Below, piece by piece: positions 13,401-24,456 of a DNA stretch of 64,000 nt (position 1 is its first letter; the number at the start of each line of letters is the position of its first letter). The stretch comes from Haemonchus contortus (lineage: Eukaryota; Nematoda; Chromadorea; Rhabditida; Trichostrongylidae). The notes below the pieces were generated by a model. The model did not search any database. It was not told the DNA's origin and saw only the letters and a program-made list of their open reading frames with translations. The stretch is taken from positions 19,099,615 through 19,163,614 of the forward strand of contig LS997564.1 of NCBI GenBank assembly GCA_000469685.2, in the 5' to 3' direction. The position numbers and the translations under genes were made by a program.

Positions 13401-16400
13401 TACTCTCAGAGGCTATTTTCTAGCGATGTCAATTTAACTCTTGTAATGAATTTTGACAAAAACAGTTTAACTTTCAGAAAAAAAGAAGATTCAAAGGATT
13501 AAAGTGTTTTAGAGTTAAACCGAAACGCCTAGGATATACTCGATCCATTTCAACTTACCCGTTTTCAGAACAAGACTTGGGTGCTCGAGAATCAGATTCG
13601 TGTGCTGTTTCGGCAACCTGCCTACAGGCTGCTACCGATGTGCCGTCCAGCTATCTGCAATGTGACCAATCGTGAGTTCTGCCAACCGACAGGCTTGATT
13701 TTTCACACTTTTATTATTTTTTATTACATGCACGAAATGCACATGTGGAAATTCGAACAAATGACCATATTTCTGTTTCCTATATGTATACTGAACAACA
13801 TCGCTTCATATATCGGCCTACTTGAATCCTTTCTTTGCTTCAGATCGCTTCGATGGGTGAGGAAATCATGCCAAGATGGTTTTGTGTTCAATTTCGAACA
13901 GCAAACCTGTATAGTACCAAAGCGAATGAGTTCGCTATCACGTAAGTGATCATGAGGGTTTCTTACACGCTCCTCCTCCAAGGCCTGGCTGGTTTGAAGT
14001 TTCTCGTTTCCCATAGGGTTCTGACCTCGCGTTTTACCTCGAGGAGTACAGAGAGCTGCATCTGAAGGGCTAGTGGCTAAAATTCATAGAGCAGTTTTAG
14101 ATGGACGCAATATCCTCCATTTGTGAATTGGTAATCAATCTTATCACATCCCTTTCTCTAGCGGTAATGGGAACGAAACTAGAGCTCGGTCAGAGAATAG
14201 AGCACTCAACAACCGTGGGCCGTAACCAAGCTAGCGTAATCAAAAGCCAAGCCAGGCCTTCCCCACAGCTATCTTTCCTTTTACACTTCTATCCCTCCCA
14301 CTTTCAACTTAACACTTCTCTTTTCTTGCCTTACATTTTTGCTGTGATCTTGTCGCCCGGCTAATCCCTTCCAGACGCCTGTACGGACGGATCCGTGGCC
14401 GTTGGTCGCTGTCCCTGTCCACAGGGAACTTTTTGCACATCACACAGACTCTGCTGCCCCATTCCTTCGAAATCCTGCTCTACACCCTGTCTTCCTCATT
14501 GCCCTTCTGGCATGGCATGCGACACATTTACTAACTGTTGCCGAACAATGAATGGCCTTCATAAGATGCTAAAAATGCTTCTCAACGGCCATGAACGCCG
14601 CAATGGAACGAAAATGCGACGAGCGATTGGTTCAAGAGCGACTACGTTCAGTTCTGCTTCATTGTCATCTTCATCGTCGTCGAAGGTTTCGAGTGAGTTT
14701 TGATGTGTATTTGCTAGGGCTGCTTACGCGCGCGCTCGGACAGCTAATGAGTGTTTGGTCACAGGCGCTTGCGCTCACCGGCTACGATTCGACCCTGCGC
14801 GATGTCAAACCGCTCACGAAGCGCATCGAAAAAGCTGCGTGTCTTTCCAAAGACATACATCCAATTGCGTTTTTCACTGGATTACGCGATCACTTTGATA
14901 AAACAACTTATCGAGGGTTGAGACGGAAGAGGGGGGGGGGGGGTCAAAGATTGAAGGATCATTCCACAAAAGCCTAAGTATATATTGTGGCGTGTTCGCA
15001 CAGGGGGAGGGGTGGTAAAGCGGTATTCGTGTTTCCGGTGGCTACCGAGATGACGCATCTCTCACTAACACCGAGAATGAGAAATGGCCAAATAAAGTGT
15101 GAAAGGGATGTAACAAGGACGATCATCCTCTCATCATGTACAACGAGGAGTGACGTTGAGCATAGCAATTCGTACCGCTTGCTCAGCGAACTCTCAGCTA
15201 CAGGTGCATTTGAGCGTTGTTTCTGAATCCTCAAAATTCGCCCACTATGGGATAGAATTTCGCGGTAGTGCTTGTCCCACGATCCCCAGATTCAGAGGGC
15301 AAGAACATAGAGCTCCGAGAGCCGCACTTTCCATTTTTCTTTTGCACCATCTTATTTCTCTTCTTCGACAGATCTGCTTTCAGCACCGTGTGACATGCCG
15401 AACGCTTCCTGTGCGGATTCATCAGAATGCCCTCCCACATTCACTTGTTTCAACAAATGCTGTCGTTTGGAAGTATGCCCGAATGGCTCCAAGGTCCTGT
15501 TCACCTGCACAAATATCTATCAATGCCGATCAGGCGAAACCTGCCTTTTCGGTGGTTGTTGTCGGCTGAAACGTGCAAAGTCATCATCGGAGAGTTCCGA
15601 GAAGCAAAACAAGATCACCGATGTTGCCGTAGATTTGCAAGTGATACAGGACCCTTATAAGGCTCAAGAGCAGCAACTATTAGAATCCACTTACTCTGAT
15701 GGTATCCAGTCAGTACTAACGAAAATGTCAGCGAATGTGTTACCGCCAACGAAGAAGATAACATCACAAGGTCCTCACATGCCTGCTTTTGCACCCACGG
15801 ACGACTGCCTATTAGACAATCGTGTGCGTTCGTGCAGTCTCAGCAATCCTTGTCCGGAAATCAGCGAATGTATGGACGGGCAATGCTGTAGGTTGGAGGA
15901 GAAACGTTGCCGAAACGGGCTGCGACCGTTGATGTTGCCGACTATGTGCCGTAAATCCGACGAATGTCCCATAGCATCGTTCTGTGAGGATAGTTCATGC
16001 TGCCCACTCGACAGCAATTTTATGGATCAACCGATGAACACGAGGAAGGCTCTTTTCTCGAATGAGAAGTCGCTCATAAAGAAGTCCAAGAACACCACCA
16101 GCCATGTTGATTCCAACCCTGGCGTAAGAAAGGTTGGTATAAGCTCTTTTTATTTTTCCTCTTATTACATATAATAGTTTTAACCATCGACCATCCAGTA
16201 AGGGGATGGCTACCAATGACCTGAACATGAAAGCTATGCGTGGGATATGGCAATAGGTCATGTTCTGATCCGTCTCTTCAGCCAGTCATATTGAAGCCAT
16301 AATTTCACTATTGAATTCTTCAGTTACTTTCGCCTATGAGACGATAAAGAAAGATACAATCTGTTGAGATTTACCGAAAGCAGTGGGAAAGTCGAACAAT

Positions 16401-19400
16401 TTCGACATTCGCACCGGGGGGCAAATAAGCAATTAACTTGACAGAATACAAAATTACTTAAATAAATGACATTATTCAGGCCATGGTAGCCGGCAATAAT
16501 CTGTTTCTTTTAGCTGCAATGCCTAATGAATCAAGGATGTTTGATGGGCGCCCTCTGTCCACTAGGGTTCACTTGCACATTGGATGGACGCTGTTGTCAA
16601 TTACCTGCCAGCTGCCCGGATGGCTCGATACCTGAAGCCATGTGTGGGGGCATGGCTATGTGCCCAAGTCCGATGCACGTCTGTTACACGTTGGGCGAAA
16701 GAATGAACATTTGCTGCATGAGAGGTTAGTACCAATGAAGCTTCGAGCTCGAACATGTAAAAAATTTCAACTGATTGATGATTCAAGCAATAAGCGATCA
16801 CTCTAGTACAGCCTCTTATTCAGGAGATTCTCCTATTGAATCAGCGTGCCCTCCTGGCAGTGTCGAGGTGAGCCCTCGCTTCGGTGACAGCTGCCGGTAT
16901 AGCCTTCAATGTCCCTCGCCTTATTTTTGCAATGGACACGGACGATGCTGTTTACCATTGTTTTAAAGGTAAACATGAAAATTATGTGAATGTCTGCTTA
17001 TACACCTATACTCTGCTTCGTTTCAGGTGCTCACTGCCGCCGTCCTTGTGAACACCGCCGTCATAGTTTCGATCAGCTTTTCTTGCCTTTTAACCTATTG
17101 CATGACAAAATAAACCATTTTCCACTAACAAGCATGCTTTTTCTAATGAGTATTGACTTCGGAGGACCTTTTCCGACTTCACATTCGGTTTCGCAGAAGC
17201 CAGATGAACTCTCCAAGACGACTCCATTTTCAGGACAGCAAGCGAATGGACTACTGTGCACGTTCTCGTCGTGCTCCAACACAAATCCCTGCTCCGTTGG
17301 AACTTGTAACAATGGTTACTGTTGCAGTTCTAGCGCAATGCCTTCATTCAGTGAGTTTAGTTTCAGCATGATTACAACCCATCCCATCTAACCTACAGCA
17401 TGGTTCCAGCACGAACACAACACTCACGCACCATTAGGTCACTAACTGAAGCCAACAACGTCAAATCGAAAGAACTTGAAGAGAACGATTGGCCAATCGG
17501 ACCGCCAGGTTATGGGTTCCCCGAACATCTTGCAAATCTTGACGCGGTGCTCGTCAAAGCCGCTGGAGATGGTAGTATGTGGTTCCTACAAAATCCTTAT
17601 CGAAAAGAAAGCAGCACCAGTGGTTTTCGATCCACATAATCCAACAATTAACCGAAGCACCTGTGAGAGGTGTAAGAGCCTACGCCTCTTTTTGAGAGCC
17701 ACTCATTCCATCCTGTGGTTACATCAACCTGCAAAGCATCGACCTGACCTGTACTGGTGCCGCTTTCAGTTCCAGGGACGTTGTTCCGGCCGTGTGAATG
17801 GCCACGGCTTCCATCCTCTCCTTAAGTCCGAAAAAGTCCGTTGACCATGACTACGCAATTTCTAGGACTTTCCATTCGTTTTGGTAAACTCCTGGCATGT
17901 CCACGTCACCACGCGTTCGGTTGCTTTTGATCACCTGGCCGAAATCAACCACGGCCGGAATAACACCATCACTGCACTCATTTCCACCATCACACCCTTC
18001 GCATGTTGCACTCTTCAGGTAGCTGTGCTGGTGGTTTCAACAGTACGTTACGGTGTTCGACTGACGGTCTATGTCCACCGGGGCTATCTTGCGACGCATC
18101 ATTGAATGCGTGTTGTCCGCTGGTTCTCCCACTGATTGACGCCAACACTGTTCCACAGAGCGTCGAGTCGTGGAAGAACGAATTCCTCGGATCGTCTTCC
18201 CCACAGACGACCGACGAATATTCCTCTGACACCACCAGGAGGAAACATTCCCGACCCTGTCGACGATATCCATGCAGTCAGTGCGAACCGCATGCTTCTA
18301 ACTCTGCTTAATATAATCGATTTAGTTCATGCAATTTCTTTCGTTTGTTCTAGTGCCACCGCCGATTGCATCCTCAAATTGTGTCGGTTGCGTCCAGGCC
18401 GCTCCTCCGCAACTCTTCGCTCTACGTATGTATAACATGCTTTTTCTGTGTTCAAATCTTCTTTATTCAGTTTTGCTTTGTTCCTTTTGAGTACTTCCTA
18501 ATTACTTCCTAATTTCGGAATTCCGCCCAAATAGCACGAACTTGGGCCCCTATAAAAGTGTAATTTTTTAGCCACAGCTGATTTTTAGCCTCTATAACTG
18601 TGCTCAGCCTCTTACTTCATTAGCTGCTCGGAGTAAGTTCCCGATGTCTTGCATAAGCTCAGCGTGAACGTTCGCCCAACTTCGGTAGCATAAATCCGGC
18701 TGGCTAGTCAAGTCCCGTTAACTGAACCCGACTGTTTTTTTCTGCGACGCATCCGTCAGGGCCTAGGATTTGTAGAAAGGGATTTGAATTATTTTCCGCA
18801 GACACAGTAGTCATCACCATTTTTCTGATTCACAGCGTAGTCGTAACCTGGCTCATTCGTAGTTTAGCCAATACGGTATGGTTGCAGAAAATTCTACCCA
18901 CCCGTTCAATGGTCCTTCGAAAAACAGGTTTGTTCAAAATAATGAGAACCGACAGAGGTACTCTGAGAACTATAGCAAGCTGCTCATCACATCCGAAATC
19001 TGAGAGGCAGTTGCATTGCACTATGGGTCAGTATGGCGAATACCGCGACTCAGTCAATGTACATACATTTCCATGCGGGTGGTCCTTCAATCAGAGTGCA
19101 CCAGCAGAAAGGCGACTGATAGCATGCAAAAGTTGTCCATAAAGCGAAAAGACCACTGTGAGTCACCCGCTCTTCATCGATCGGTTCGCATAATTCACCA
19201 CACCAATTTGATTCTATTGGTAGTAATTCAAAGACAGAGACATCATTGCTGCTGAGACCTTGCTGTAGTATTTGATTCCATCCATGAAGACAAATTTTGA
19301 AGAGTTACTTAATTTAGCAGCTGCTACCTGTCCTGGAGGAGGCTTTCCTGTCGGTCAATGTAGCGCAGGATTCTGTTCACCTGGATTCTCATGCATACAG

Positions 19401-22400
19401 AATGTTTGCTGCCCTCAATATGCTCCTCCTAGGATTCAGATGCCAGTGTGTAAGTCTTTCATTCATTTGCTTGTTCCTTATTAAGTTACAGACTAGAATT
19501 CTTTTTATCTCTAACTCGGTAATACTCTGATCCTCCATACTTTCAGTCGCGTGCCCATCTGGATCTCCTGCCGTCGGCGGCTGTATCAATGGTGCTTGTG
19601 CTACTGGCTACTCCTGCATCCAAAACCAATGCTGTGCTACTCCAGTCACGAAGAATCCTTTCGGTAAGCATAAATCTTCCATTATTAGTGTAACCCAATG
19701 ACAGACATTTCTTAGTCGTAGCCATTTTCAGTTTGCCCGAACGGTAACCAAGCCGCTGGCGGTTGTGTGAACGGACAGTGTGGAGCTGGCTACACATGCC
19801 AGAACGGTCTGTGCTGCCTTGGTGGATCATCTTCAGCCGTGCGATGCTTGGATGGCTCAGAAGCCGTCGGCGCTTGCATCCCATCTTGTCAAGGAGGAAA
19901 CTGTGGAGCCGTTCAGATTTCCTACTACTGTGGTTCAGGATACACTTGCACAACTGGAAACATCTGCTGTCCTGTCACAAGTGAGTACTTCAGTAAAGTA
20001 GAGAAATCTCTATAGAAAAGCAATACAACCAACGATGAATTTCAGGCTGCCCACAGGGAGGTGAACCCATCGGTCCACCAGTGAACGGTCTCTGTCCCGC
20101 AGGATACAACCTACAAGGCAGTCTTTGCTGCAGTAATGTCGCTGCTACTTGTCCAGATGGAAGCACAGGAACTCCTGCAGTCAATGGTATCTGCCCAACA
20201 GGCACCACTCTGACCGGAACTGTCTGCTGTCCGTCAACAGCTTCTTCAGTACTCGTGGTAAGTGGATTTCTATTGGGGTGTGACAGTGGAAGTCGAGACG
20301 GGGAGTCATCGAGAGATTCTACTGCCACGTAAATAGGCTGGGATGAAAATTTGCACCAAATATAAATCCATAGGTGCATAACCGGGGAATAACATTTGTA
20401 TTGACACATGCAAAGTACTTTTAGAAAAGATACTGGAAAGCAGTCATACAGTAGATATGTATGTAAACGCTGGCTGGTCCTTATTCACAGTAGATTGTCC
20501 TGCCTCTAAGGTGGCATCCTTGTACGATCACGAGTAGGACATTCTGCTCTGAAAGGGGATCAAGTCAGAGCTCAGCCTTGATACTACCTTGCTCATGAAA
20601 CTTTTTAATAGAAAATTCTTGAAATCCTTTTTTCTGATGAACTGAGGCTGCAAAAGAAACGGAGAATTGAAGTCAGTAAAAGGTACGGACACAATTAGGA
20701 TAGAACACCCGAATAAAGGAAACTACAACAGACGAAAGACACCCTTCGAACTGTTGACGTCTAGCCATAGTACTATGAGTGTTTCTAGCCTTAAACCCGT
20801 AGATGTATTGATTCATGGGCAGGCGCTTTTGAGAGCTGGTATAAGTTATGGGAAATAGGGCTTTCAATGATGAATACTATTAGACAACTGCGAAAACTAT
20901 GAACTTCTCAAACTATCTCTTTCTTCCAACGAATTCACTTTGAAAACAATCGAACTCTTTAACTTTCCAGCCTTTTCGGTACTAATTCTTTCAGTTCTAC
21001 CAACTCATCTTTCGACGAAGCACTGCTCCGTTCTTATGTTGCCCTTTTTGAGTTTTTTTTCAGTTTCTTATCATTTCCTCTGAAAATCTAACGGTAGTTG
21101 AAATAAACGTACGTCATGCTCATTGATTATGATTGATTTATCATAACCAATATGCATGTTCCTACTGTCTCCAAACTTCTAATTGGTGTCTTTGACGTTG
21201 TATTTCATCGCGAACATGATTTTACTCACAATCAGGCATGCACGCGCTCAGAACATTTAGACGACATTCATATAAATGTTCTGAGTGTGTCGCGAGATGC
21301 GGAGCTGTCGTGAATCTGATTTCACAGTAAAGGACGAGGATCGGACCTGAAGAAGGGACCCCCTCATTTTCCGTCATCATTTAGACCTCTTGTTTTTCTG
21401 ATCTTTTAGGAAAGATCGAGCCAGAAGAGTGAGCGGCATTACAGTAATAGCCGACAACGATTTCCCATAACCCCAAATAAAACATACCCTCTCTTTTCGG
21501 AAGGGCTATGATACGCTTTGGCTAGACAAAAAGTTCCACTGTAGCCGATGCCTGATCTTCGCAGTGAAGACGCGATGAAATATAAACAGAGTTTGTATCG
21601 TATGTGATAACTGCATGTTTACAGGGCAACTGTGAAGTAGCTTCAATGGGAATAGGTCCATGTACCGCTGCTGGATGCGGTGTCGGATACGCGTGTGACA
21701 ACGATGCGACGAATCCACAATGCTGTCCAGTCGTCAACTACCAAGATCCACAATATCAAATTGGACCTGCCGTCTCGGGAATGTGCCCAGTTGGTTACGT
21801 GGCAGTATATCCGCCATCTAGTGCCAATGCCGACGGAACTAACGATGGTGTTTGTGTGGATCTTCAAACTGGTCAGCCATCATCACCACACCACAGTGGA
21901 CTACTTCTTCAGCTCATCTTTGACTTTAATCAGTGTACATTTGGTGGTTTCTATTTTAGTGCCGAATCTGTGTGCCGCCGCTGTACAAGCTGGTCCATGC
22001 AATAATGGAGCTTGTCAGACCGGATACACCTGTAACACGTACGCGGACATTTGCTGTCCAACAACGACGGCCTTCGGACGACTCAACACCGCCCTCAAGA
22101 AGCGGCCAACATACGGACGACCGCTTCACAGTTATATGCCACGTATGCTTACTCTCGCAATTCTACGCTCCGTGCACCCTTGAAACACCACAAATGTCCA
22201 ATACGGTGGCGATTTGGTAGGAGTTCCTCCAATTCTGGAAAACAAATGGTATCTTTACGAGAATACTGTTTTTAGCACAATTACACTATCAACGCCTGAC
22301 GTTGCCGATCATTCCTTCTATTATCACGTCACCAAGCACAACTTTCCCAAAGCGGGCCATTAGACCAATGGTTTGGTCAAATGGCCAGCTTTGGAAAAGT

Positions 22401-23494
22401 TGTGCCTGGTTGGGCCTAAGAATAGTGTGTCGACTGTAGTGAGCTCCCTTAGCTTTTGGCTCGAGAACAGTAGGTAAGATGATCATGTGAGCGATTCTAT
22501 GAGCGAGTCGTTTGGTACTGTATGTACTCCCCGTTGTGGTCACTGCTGAAGGGGATAAGTTTACCGTTGGGAACGCTGAAGTGAGCGTTCATAAGAGGCT
22601 CACTGTCAATGAGAAATCAAACTTTTCTGACTTGCTCTCCTCTCAAATCGCCACCGTGTTTCAACTCATCCCGATCAATCCTTGTGAACATTCCTTTTGA
22701 ACAACCACCCTGCATGCATATACACATATTCCATACTCGCACGTGGCATTGCTTCAGCTCGTGCAAATTCGTGCAGCGACGGTTCGAAGCCGGCTGGAGG
22801 TTGTATAAACGGTCTGTGTGGTGTTGGTCATGAATGTCAGAACGGTCTGTGTTGTCCTCCTGTCCAACAACAGGGATCAAATCTGAAAAGTGAGCCTGAA
22901 CCACGGATCTTCGCATTCTCTGCCACTGACTGTCGTGGATAGCCATGCTGAGCCGTTTAGGCATGTGTCCGAACGGTGAGCTGGCTGTGAGCGGTTGTTT
23001 CTCAAACGGTCGTTGTGGTGCCGAGTTCGAGTGCGTCTCGAGCATCGGTCTGTGCTGTCCGCCTGGAGGAAACGACATCATCGCGCCATCATCGCAACAT
23101 AGTGAGTACTACAAGGGTAAGAAGTAATGAGAGGGCACATGGCCAAACATTTGCCTCCAGCCATTCGTCCGATCGGCGGACGATGCCTTAGCGATGTGGA
23201 ATGCGTGGGGCACACGGAAGGATTGTCGCTGTGCCACGCAGGAGTCTGTCAATGTTCGCCTATTGCTTACTCGCAGGGTATTGCATGTGTTCGACGTAAA
23301 CGTAAGACTTCACCTGTTTTATCCGCTTACGCTCTTTTCCTCAATTCATCCCTCACTTAATGGGAGAACGCCCTTAACCACTACACCTATCCCGAACACG
23401 CTTCTAACTTCTTCTTTATTTAGATCTGAAAATGAATGATTCACCGATGGAGACCGAAATGGAAAAGGAGGAGAAGACGTCGTTAATTGTTTAA
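9085..23494 (+). CDS. Large secreted cysteine-rich protein, lustrin/EB-module type, about 23 exons
   Basis: Predicted extracellular protein, probably of cuticle or extracellular matrix; the exact role is unknown. Exons: 9085-9133, 10086-10203, 10269-10450, 13569-13671, 13844-13941, 14375-14692, 15384-16123, 16514-16724, 16824-16949 (donor uncertain), 17027-17350, 17452-17571 (ends uncertain), 18019-18276, 18354-18425, 19318-19449, 19547-19663, 19732-19980, 20046-20257, 21625-21871, 21960-22142, 22758-22889, 22961-23101, 23161-23301, 23424-23494. With these joins the reading stays open across every junction to TAA at 23492, for about 1,447 residues. A signal peptide precedes some 20 modules of the kind C-x-G...C...G-x-x-C...CC, then an EB module and a short charged tail. 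Most junctions have GTRAGT-like donors and TTTCAG/TTTAG acceptors. Family knowledge: lustrin-type and EB modules are common in secreted nematode proteins. No ortholog name is claimed. Confidence 0.85.
10451..13568 (+). other. Intron 3 (3.1 kb)
   Basis: GTCAGT donor at 10451 and GTTTTCAG acceptor ending at 13568. No repeat family of the window is clear inside it. A frame at 12601-12783 (NSTAVASFLYGGLNSSDGAA and onward) looks weakly coding but has no matching splice sites and stops soon after, so it may be a decayed fragment. Length and content suggest room for regulatory elements, but none is identified. Confidence 0.6.
13569..14692 (+). CDS. Exons 4-6 of the cysteine-rich gene: chitin-binding-like segment and first CC modules
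   Basis: Exon 4 (13569-13671) and exon 5 (13844-13941) encode cysteines spaced around SYLQCDQS, WVRKSCQDGFVFN and QQTCIVP. This resembles the C...W..KSC..G..FN....C pattern of small chitin-binding-like domains; the resemblance is by eye only. Exon 6 (14375-14692) starts the repeated modules with CTDGSVAVGRCPC and two CC endings, then a long basic and serine-rich linker with a run of about ten serines. Phases 1/2, 2/1 and 1/1 fit. The cysteine-poor linker separates the N-terminal region from the module array. Confidence 0.8.
15384..16123 (+). CDS. Exon 7 of the cysteine-rich gene: two pairs of CC modules split by a linker
   Basis: This 740-nt exon is the longest of the gene. It holds two modules (CPPTFTCFNKCC and CRSGETCLFGGCC), an acidic and serine-rich spacer of about 80 residues, then two more (ISECMDGQCC and SFCEDSSCC). 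It ends in a basic tail before a GTAAGA donor in phase 0. The acceptor chosen is CTTTCAG at 15377-15383, because it gives the right phase and starts directly at a module. An alternative CAG twelve bases upstream would add four codons in the same frame. Confidence 0.8.
16514..16724 (+). CDS. Exon 8 of the cysteine-rich gene: two CC modules
   Basis: The exon encodes LQCLMNQGCLMGALC, then FTCTLDGRCC, then a second module starting ASCPDGSIPEAMC and ending MNICC. It follows a TTTTAG acceptor and ends at a GTTAGT donor in phase 1. That phase is compatible both with exon 9 at 16824 and with exon 10 at 17027, which matters for the alternative-splicing question raised in the findings. Confidence 0.8.
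16824..16966 (+). CDS. Exon 9 of the cysteine-rich gene, with in-frame stop: weak donor, alternative last exon or defect
   Basis: The reading from CAG at 16821-16823 encodes one well-formed module (ESACPPGSVEV...CRYSLQCPSPYFCNGHGRCC). After LPLF it meets TAA at 16964-16966, immediately before a GTAAAC. Splicing at the weak GTTTAC at 16950 would avoid the stop, keep phase 1 and restore the second cysteine of the CC pair with exon 10. Skipping the exon would also keep frame. Without transcripts the choice between internal exon, alternative terminal exon and damaged exon is open. Confidence 0.6.
17027..17571 (+). CDS. Exons 10-11 of the cysteine-rich gene, boundaries uncertain
   Basis: Exon 10 (17027-17350) is open throughout. 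It contains CRRPCEHRR at its start and a CC module (SCSNTNPCSVGTCNNGYCC) near its end; the middle could be an intron, since internal CAG acceptors in the same frame exist at about 17195 and 17232. Exon 11 ends at 17571 in phase 1 and encodes NDWPIGPPGYGFPEHLANL, a cysteine-free linker. Its start is either 17452 (AAG acceptor, with the GTGAGT donor at 17351) or 17399 (CTACAG acceptor, which needs a GTTTAG donor at 17355). Both keep frame. Confidence 0.6.
18019..18425 (+). CDS. Exons 12-13 of the cysteine-rich gene: one CC module and a proline-rich linker
   Basis: Exon 12 (18019-18276) encodes a module with CSTDGLCPPGLSCDASLNACC followed by a serine/threonine-rich linker. Exon 13 (18354-18425) is a 72-nt exon encoding VPPPIASSNCVGCVQAAPP. 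The GTCAGT donor at 18277 and TTCTAG acceptor at 18351-18353 fit in phase 1, as does GTATGT after exon 13. The linker frame of exon 12 is less certain than the module, because another frame is also open there. Confidence 0.65.
18426..19317 (+). other. Intron 13
   Basis: GTATGT donor and AATTTAG acceptor. No module-like coding sequence, repeat family or RNA gene is recognised in this 0.9-kb intron. Confidence 0.6.
19318..20257 (+). CDS. Exons 14-17 of the cysteine-rich gene: array of the most regular CC modules
   Basis: Exons 19318-19449, 19547-19663, 19732-19980 and 20046-20257 carry six modules of very regular form: C-P-x-G, then G-x-C-x-x-G-x-C, then G-x-(S/T)-C, ending (L/V/Q)CC. Examples are GFCSPGFSCIQNVCC, GACATGYSCIQNQCC and GQCGAGYTCQNGLCC. 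In exon 17 one cysteine pair is replaced by YNLQG and TLTG, giving shortened modules. The first three exons are phase 1 on both sides and a multiple of three long; exon 17 ends in phase 0 at GTAAGT. Splice sites are strong throughout. Confidence 0.88.
20258..21624 (+). other. Intron 17 (1.4 kb)
   Basis: GTAAGT donor, TTTACAG acceptor. It contains one clear hairpin (21247-21285), listed separately. No coding exon of module type is seen inside it. Confidence 0.6.
21247..21285. repeat. 13-bp perfect inverted repeat (hairpin) in intron 17
   Basis: CTCAGAACATTTA at 21247-21259 is exactly complementary to TAAATGTTCTGAG at 21273-21285, with a 13-nt loop. It could fold as a stem in the pre-mRNA. No function is evident. 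Confidence 0.75.
21625..22142 (+). CDS. Exons 18-19 of the cysteine-rich gene
   Basis: Exon 18 (21625-21871) starts GNCEVASMGIGPC, has a module ending in DATNPQCC and then a GMCPVGYVAVYPP segment with wider spacing. Exon 19 (21960-22142) encodes GPCNNGACQTGYTC and DICC, then a basic linker. The GTCAGC donor at 21872 and TTTTAG acceptor at 21957-21959 join in phase 1. Confidence 0.82.
22758..23494 (+). CDS. Exons 20-23 of the cysteine-rich gene: last CC modules, EB module and C-terminus
   Basis: Exons 20 (22758-22889) and 21 (22961-23101) each encode one CC module (GVGHECQNGLCC; GAEFECVSSIGLCC). Exon 22 (23161-23301) encodes GGRCLSDVECVG, LCHAGVCQC and a final CVRRK: the cysteine spacing of a nematode EB module. 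Exon 23 (23424-23494) is a short charged tail (METEMEKEEK) ending at TAA 23492-23494. There is no transmembrane helix or GPI-like hydrophobic tail, so the product is likely secreted rather than anchored. Confidence 0.88.
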
Positions 23495-23865
23495 ATAATA
23501 GTCGCTCAATACTCACCGTGTTCAACAATTACTGATATTGTTTTTTTGGCCTTAATGTGACGTATTGCATTGTTTCCCTGCGCGCACGCGATGCGTACGT
23601 GTCGCGGCTCGTAATGGACGCGCGGCGTGCAATAGCCGCACGCGTCTTCTCCTGCGGTGCAGCTACCAGGCCGGTACTGCGCCACTTTTGTCGCCATTTG
23701 TTCTGCTACACTTGTTCTGTGCGTTGCTTTGTCGACAAGTTGTATTCCTTAGGGAAGCCCCGCCGTTTTCGGTCTTTCCGATTTTTTCGTCATTCTCGTT
23801 CATAATTTATTATATTTATTCTATTATATTTATTTTGGCCAATAAAGACGGTCTCATAAAACTCT
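23495..23865 (+). terminator. 3' UTR and polyadenylation signal of the cysteine-rich gene
   Basis: A canonical AATAAA lies at 23841-23846, about 350 bp after the stop codon, in an AT-rich stretch. This is the only AATAAA close downstream, so transcript cleavage is expected around 23855-23865. The UTR includes a CpG-rich stretch at about 23578-23690. Confidence 0.65.
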
Positions 23866-24260
23866 TCCCAGCTGAACTGTTCTCTGAATTCCGAAAAAAT
23901 TGAACTTCTAAATTACCCATTTCTAAGCGATCTTTACCTATCAGTTTATTGCATAAGACCGAACATGCCGTCAACGATTATGATTACTTCATCCCTGGTG
24001 GTCGTAGGAAATGACAAAGAATAGTCGTGATAGAAAATTAATAAAGAAATAGGAAAAGAGAAGTATCCTCACCACGTTGAGGAACCCATGAGAAAGAGAA
24101 AAACGAAAATTTCGAAATTTCCTCGAAAAAAGTGAACCTACAGATGGATAGAAGGCGGCCGCAGGCGATCGATAAGAAGGTTGAGTGGACAATGAGAAGC
24201 GACGCCGCCAATTGGCGATCGATTGATTGTAGATCAAGATCAGCTTTTCAAATTTGTGCC

Positions 24261-24456
24261 TCACGTGGTGACCATCATTTTCGCGCCCACTGAAAAAAAG
24301 AAAATTAGCTTCAAAAGGTCTGATGTAGGATTTGGACTCATTTCCCCATAAAGTCTCACCTGATGAAAAGTTAGTTGCTGGGTTGCTTACTGGTGTAGGC
24401 ATGTAAGCAAGTATGAAACCTGAAGTACTTGATTCTTCCCAAGCCACCAGGAACAG
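24261..24456 (-). CDS. Candidate last two exons of an unrecognised minus-strand gene
   Basis: Exon A (24456 down to 24360) follows a CTTTTTAG acceptor and encodes LFLVAWEESSTSGF and AYMPTPVSNPATNF. It ends at a GTGAGA donor in phase 1. A 70-nt intron ending in a strong TTTTTTTCAG joins exon B (24289 down to 24261), encoding GAKMMVTT and TGA. Splice sites, a short nematode-like intron and continuous frame support it, but I could not find the upstream exons with confidence, and the protein family is not recognised. It converges tail to tail with the cysteine-rich gene. Confidence 0.35.

Noticed and set aside
23989..24447. Single 152-residue minus-strand protein
   Set aside because: Strong splice signals within it favour a short two-exon reading (24456-24261); the remainder is AT-rich and phenylalanine-rich, as expected for non-coding DNA.
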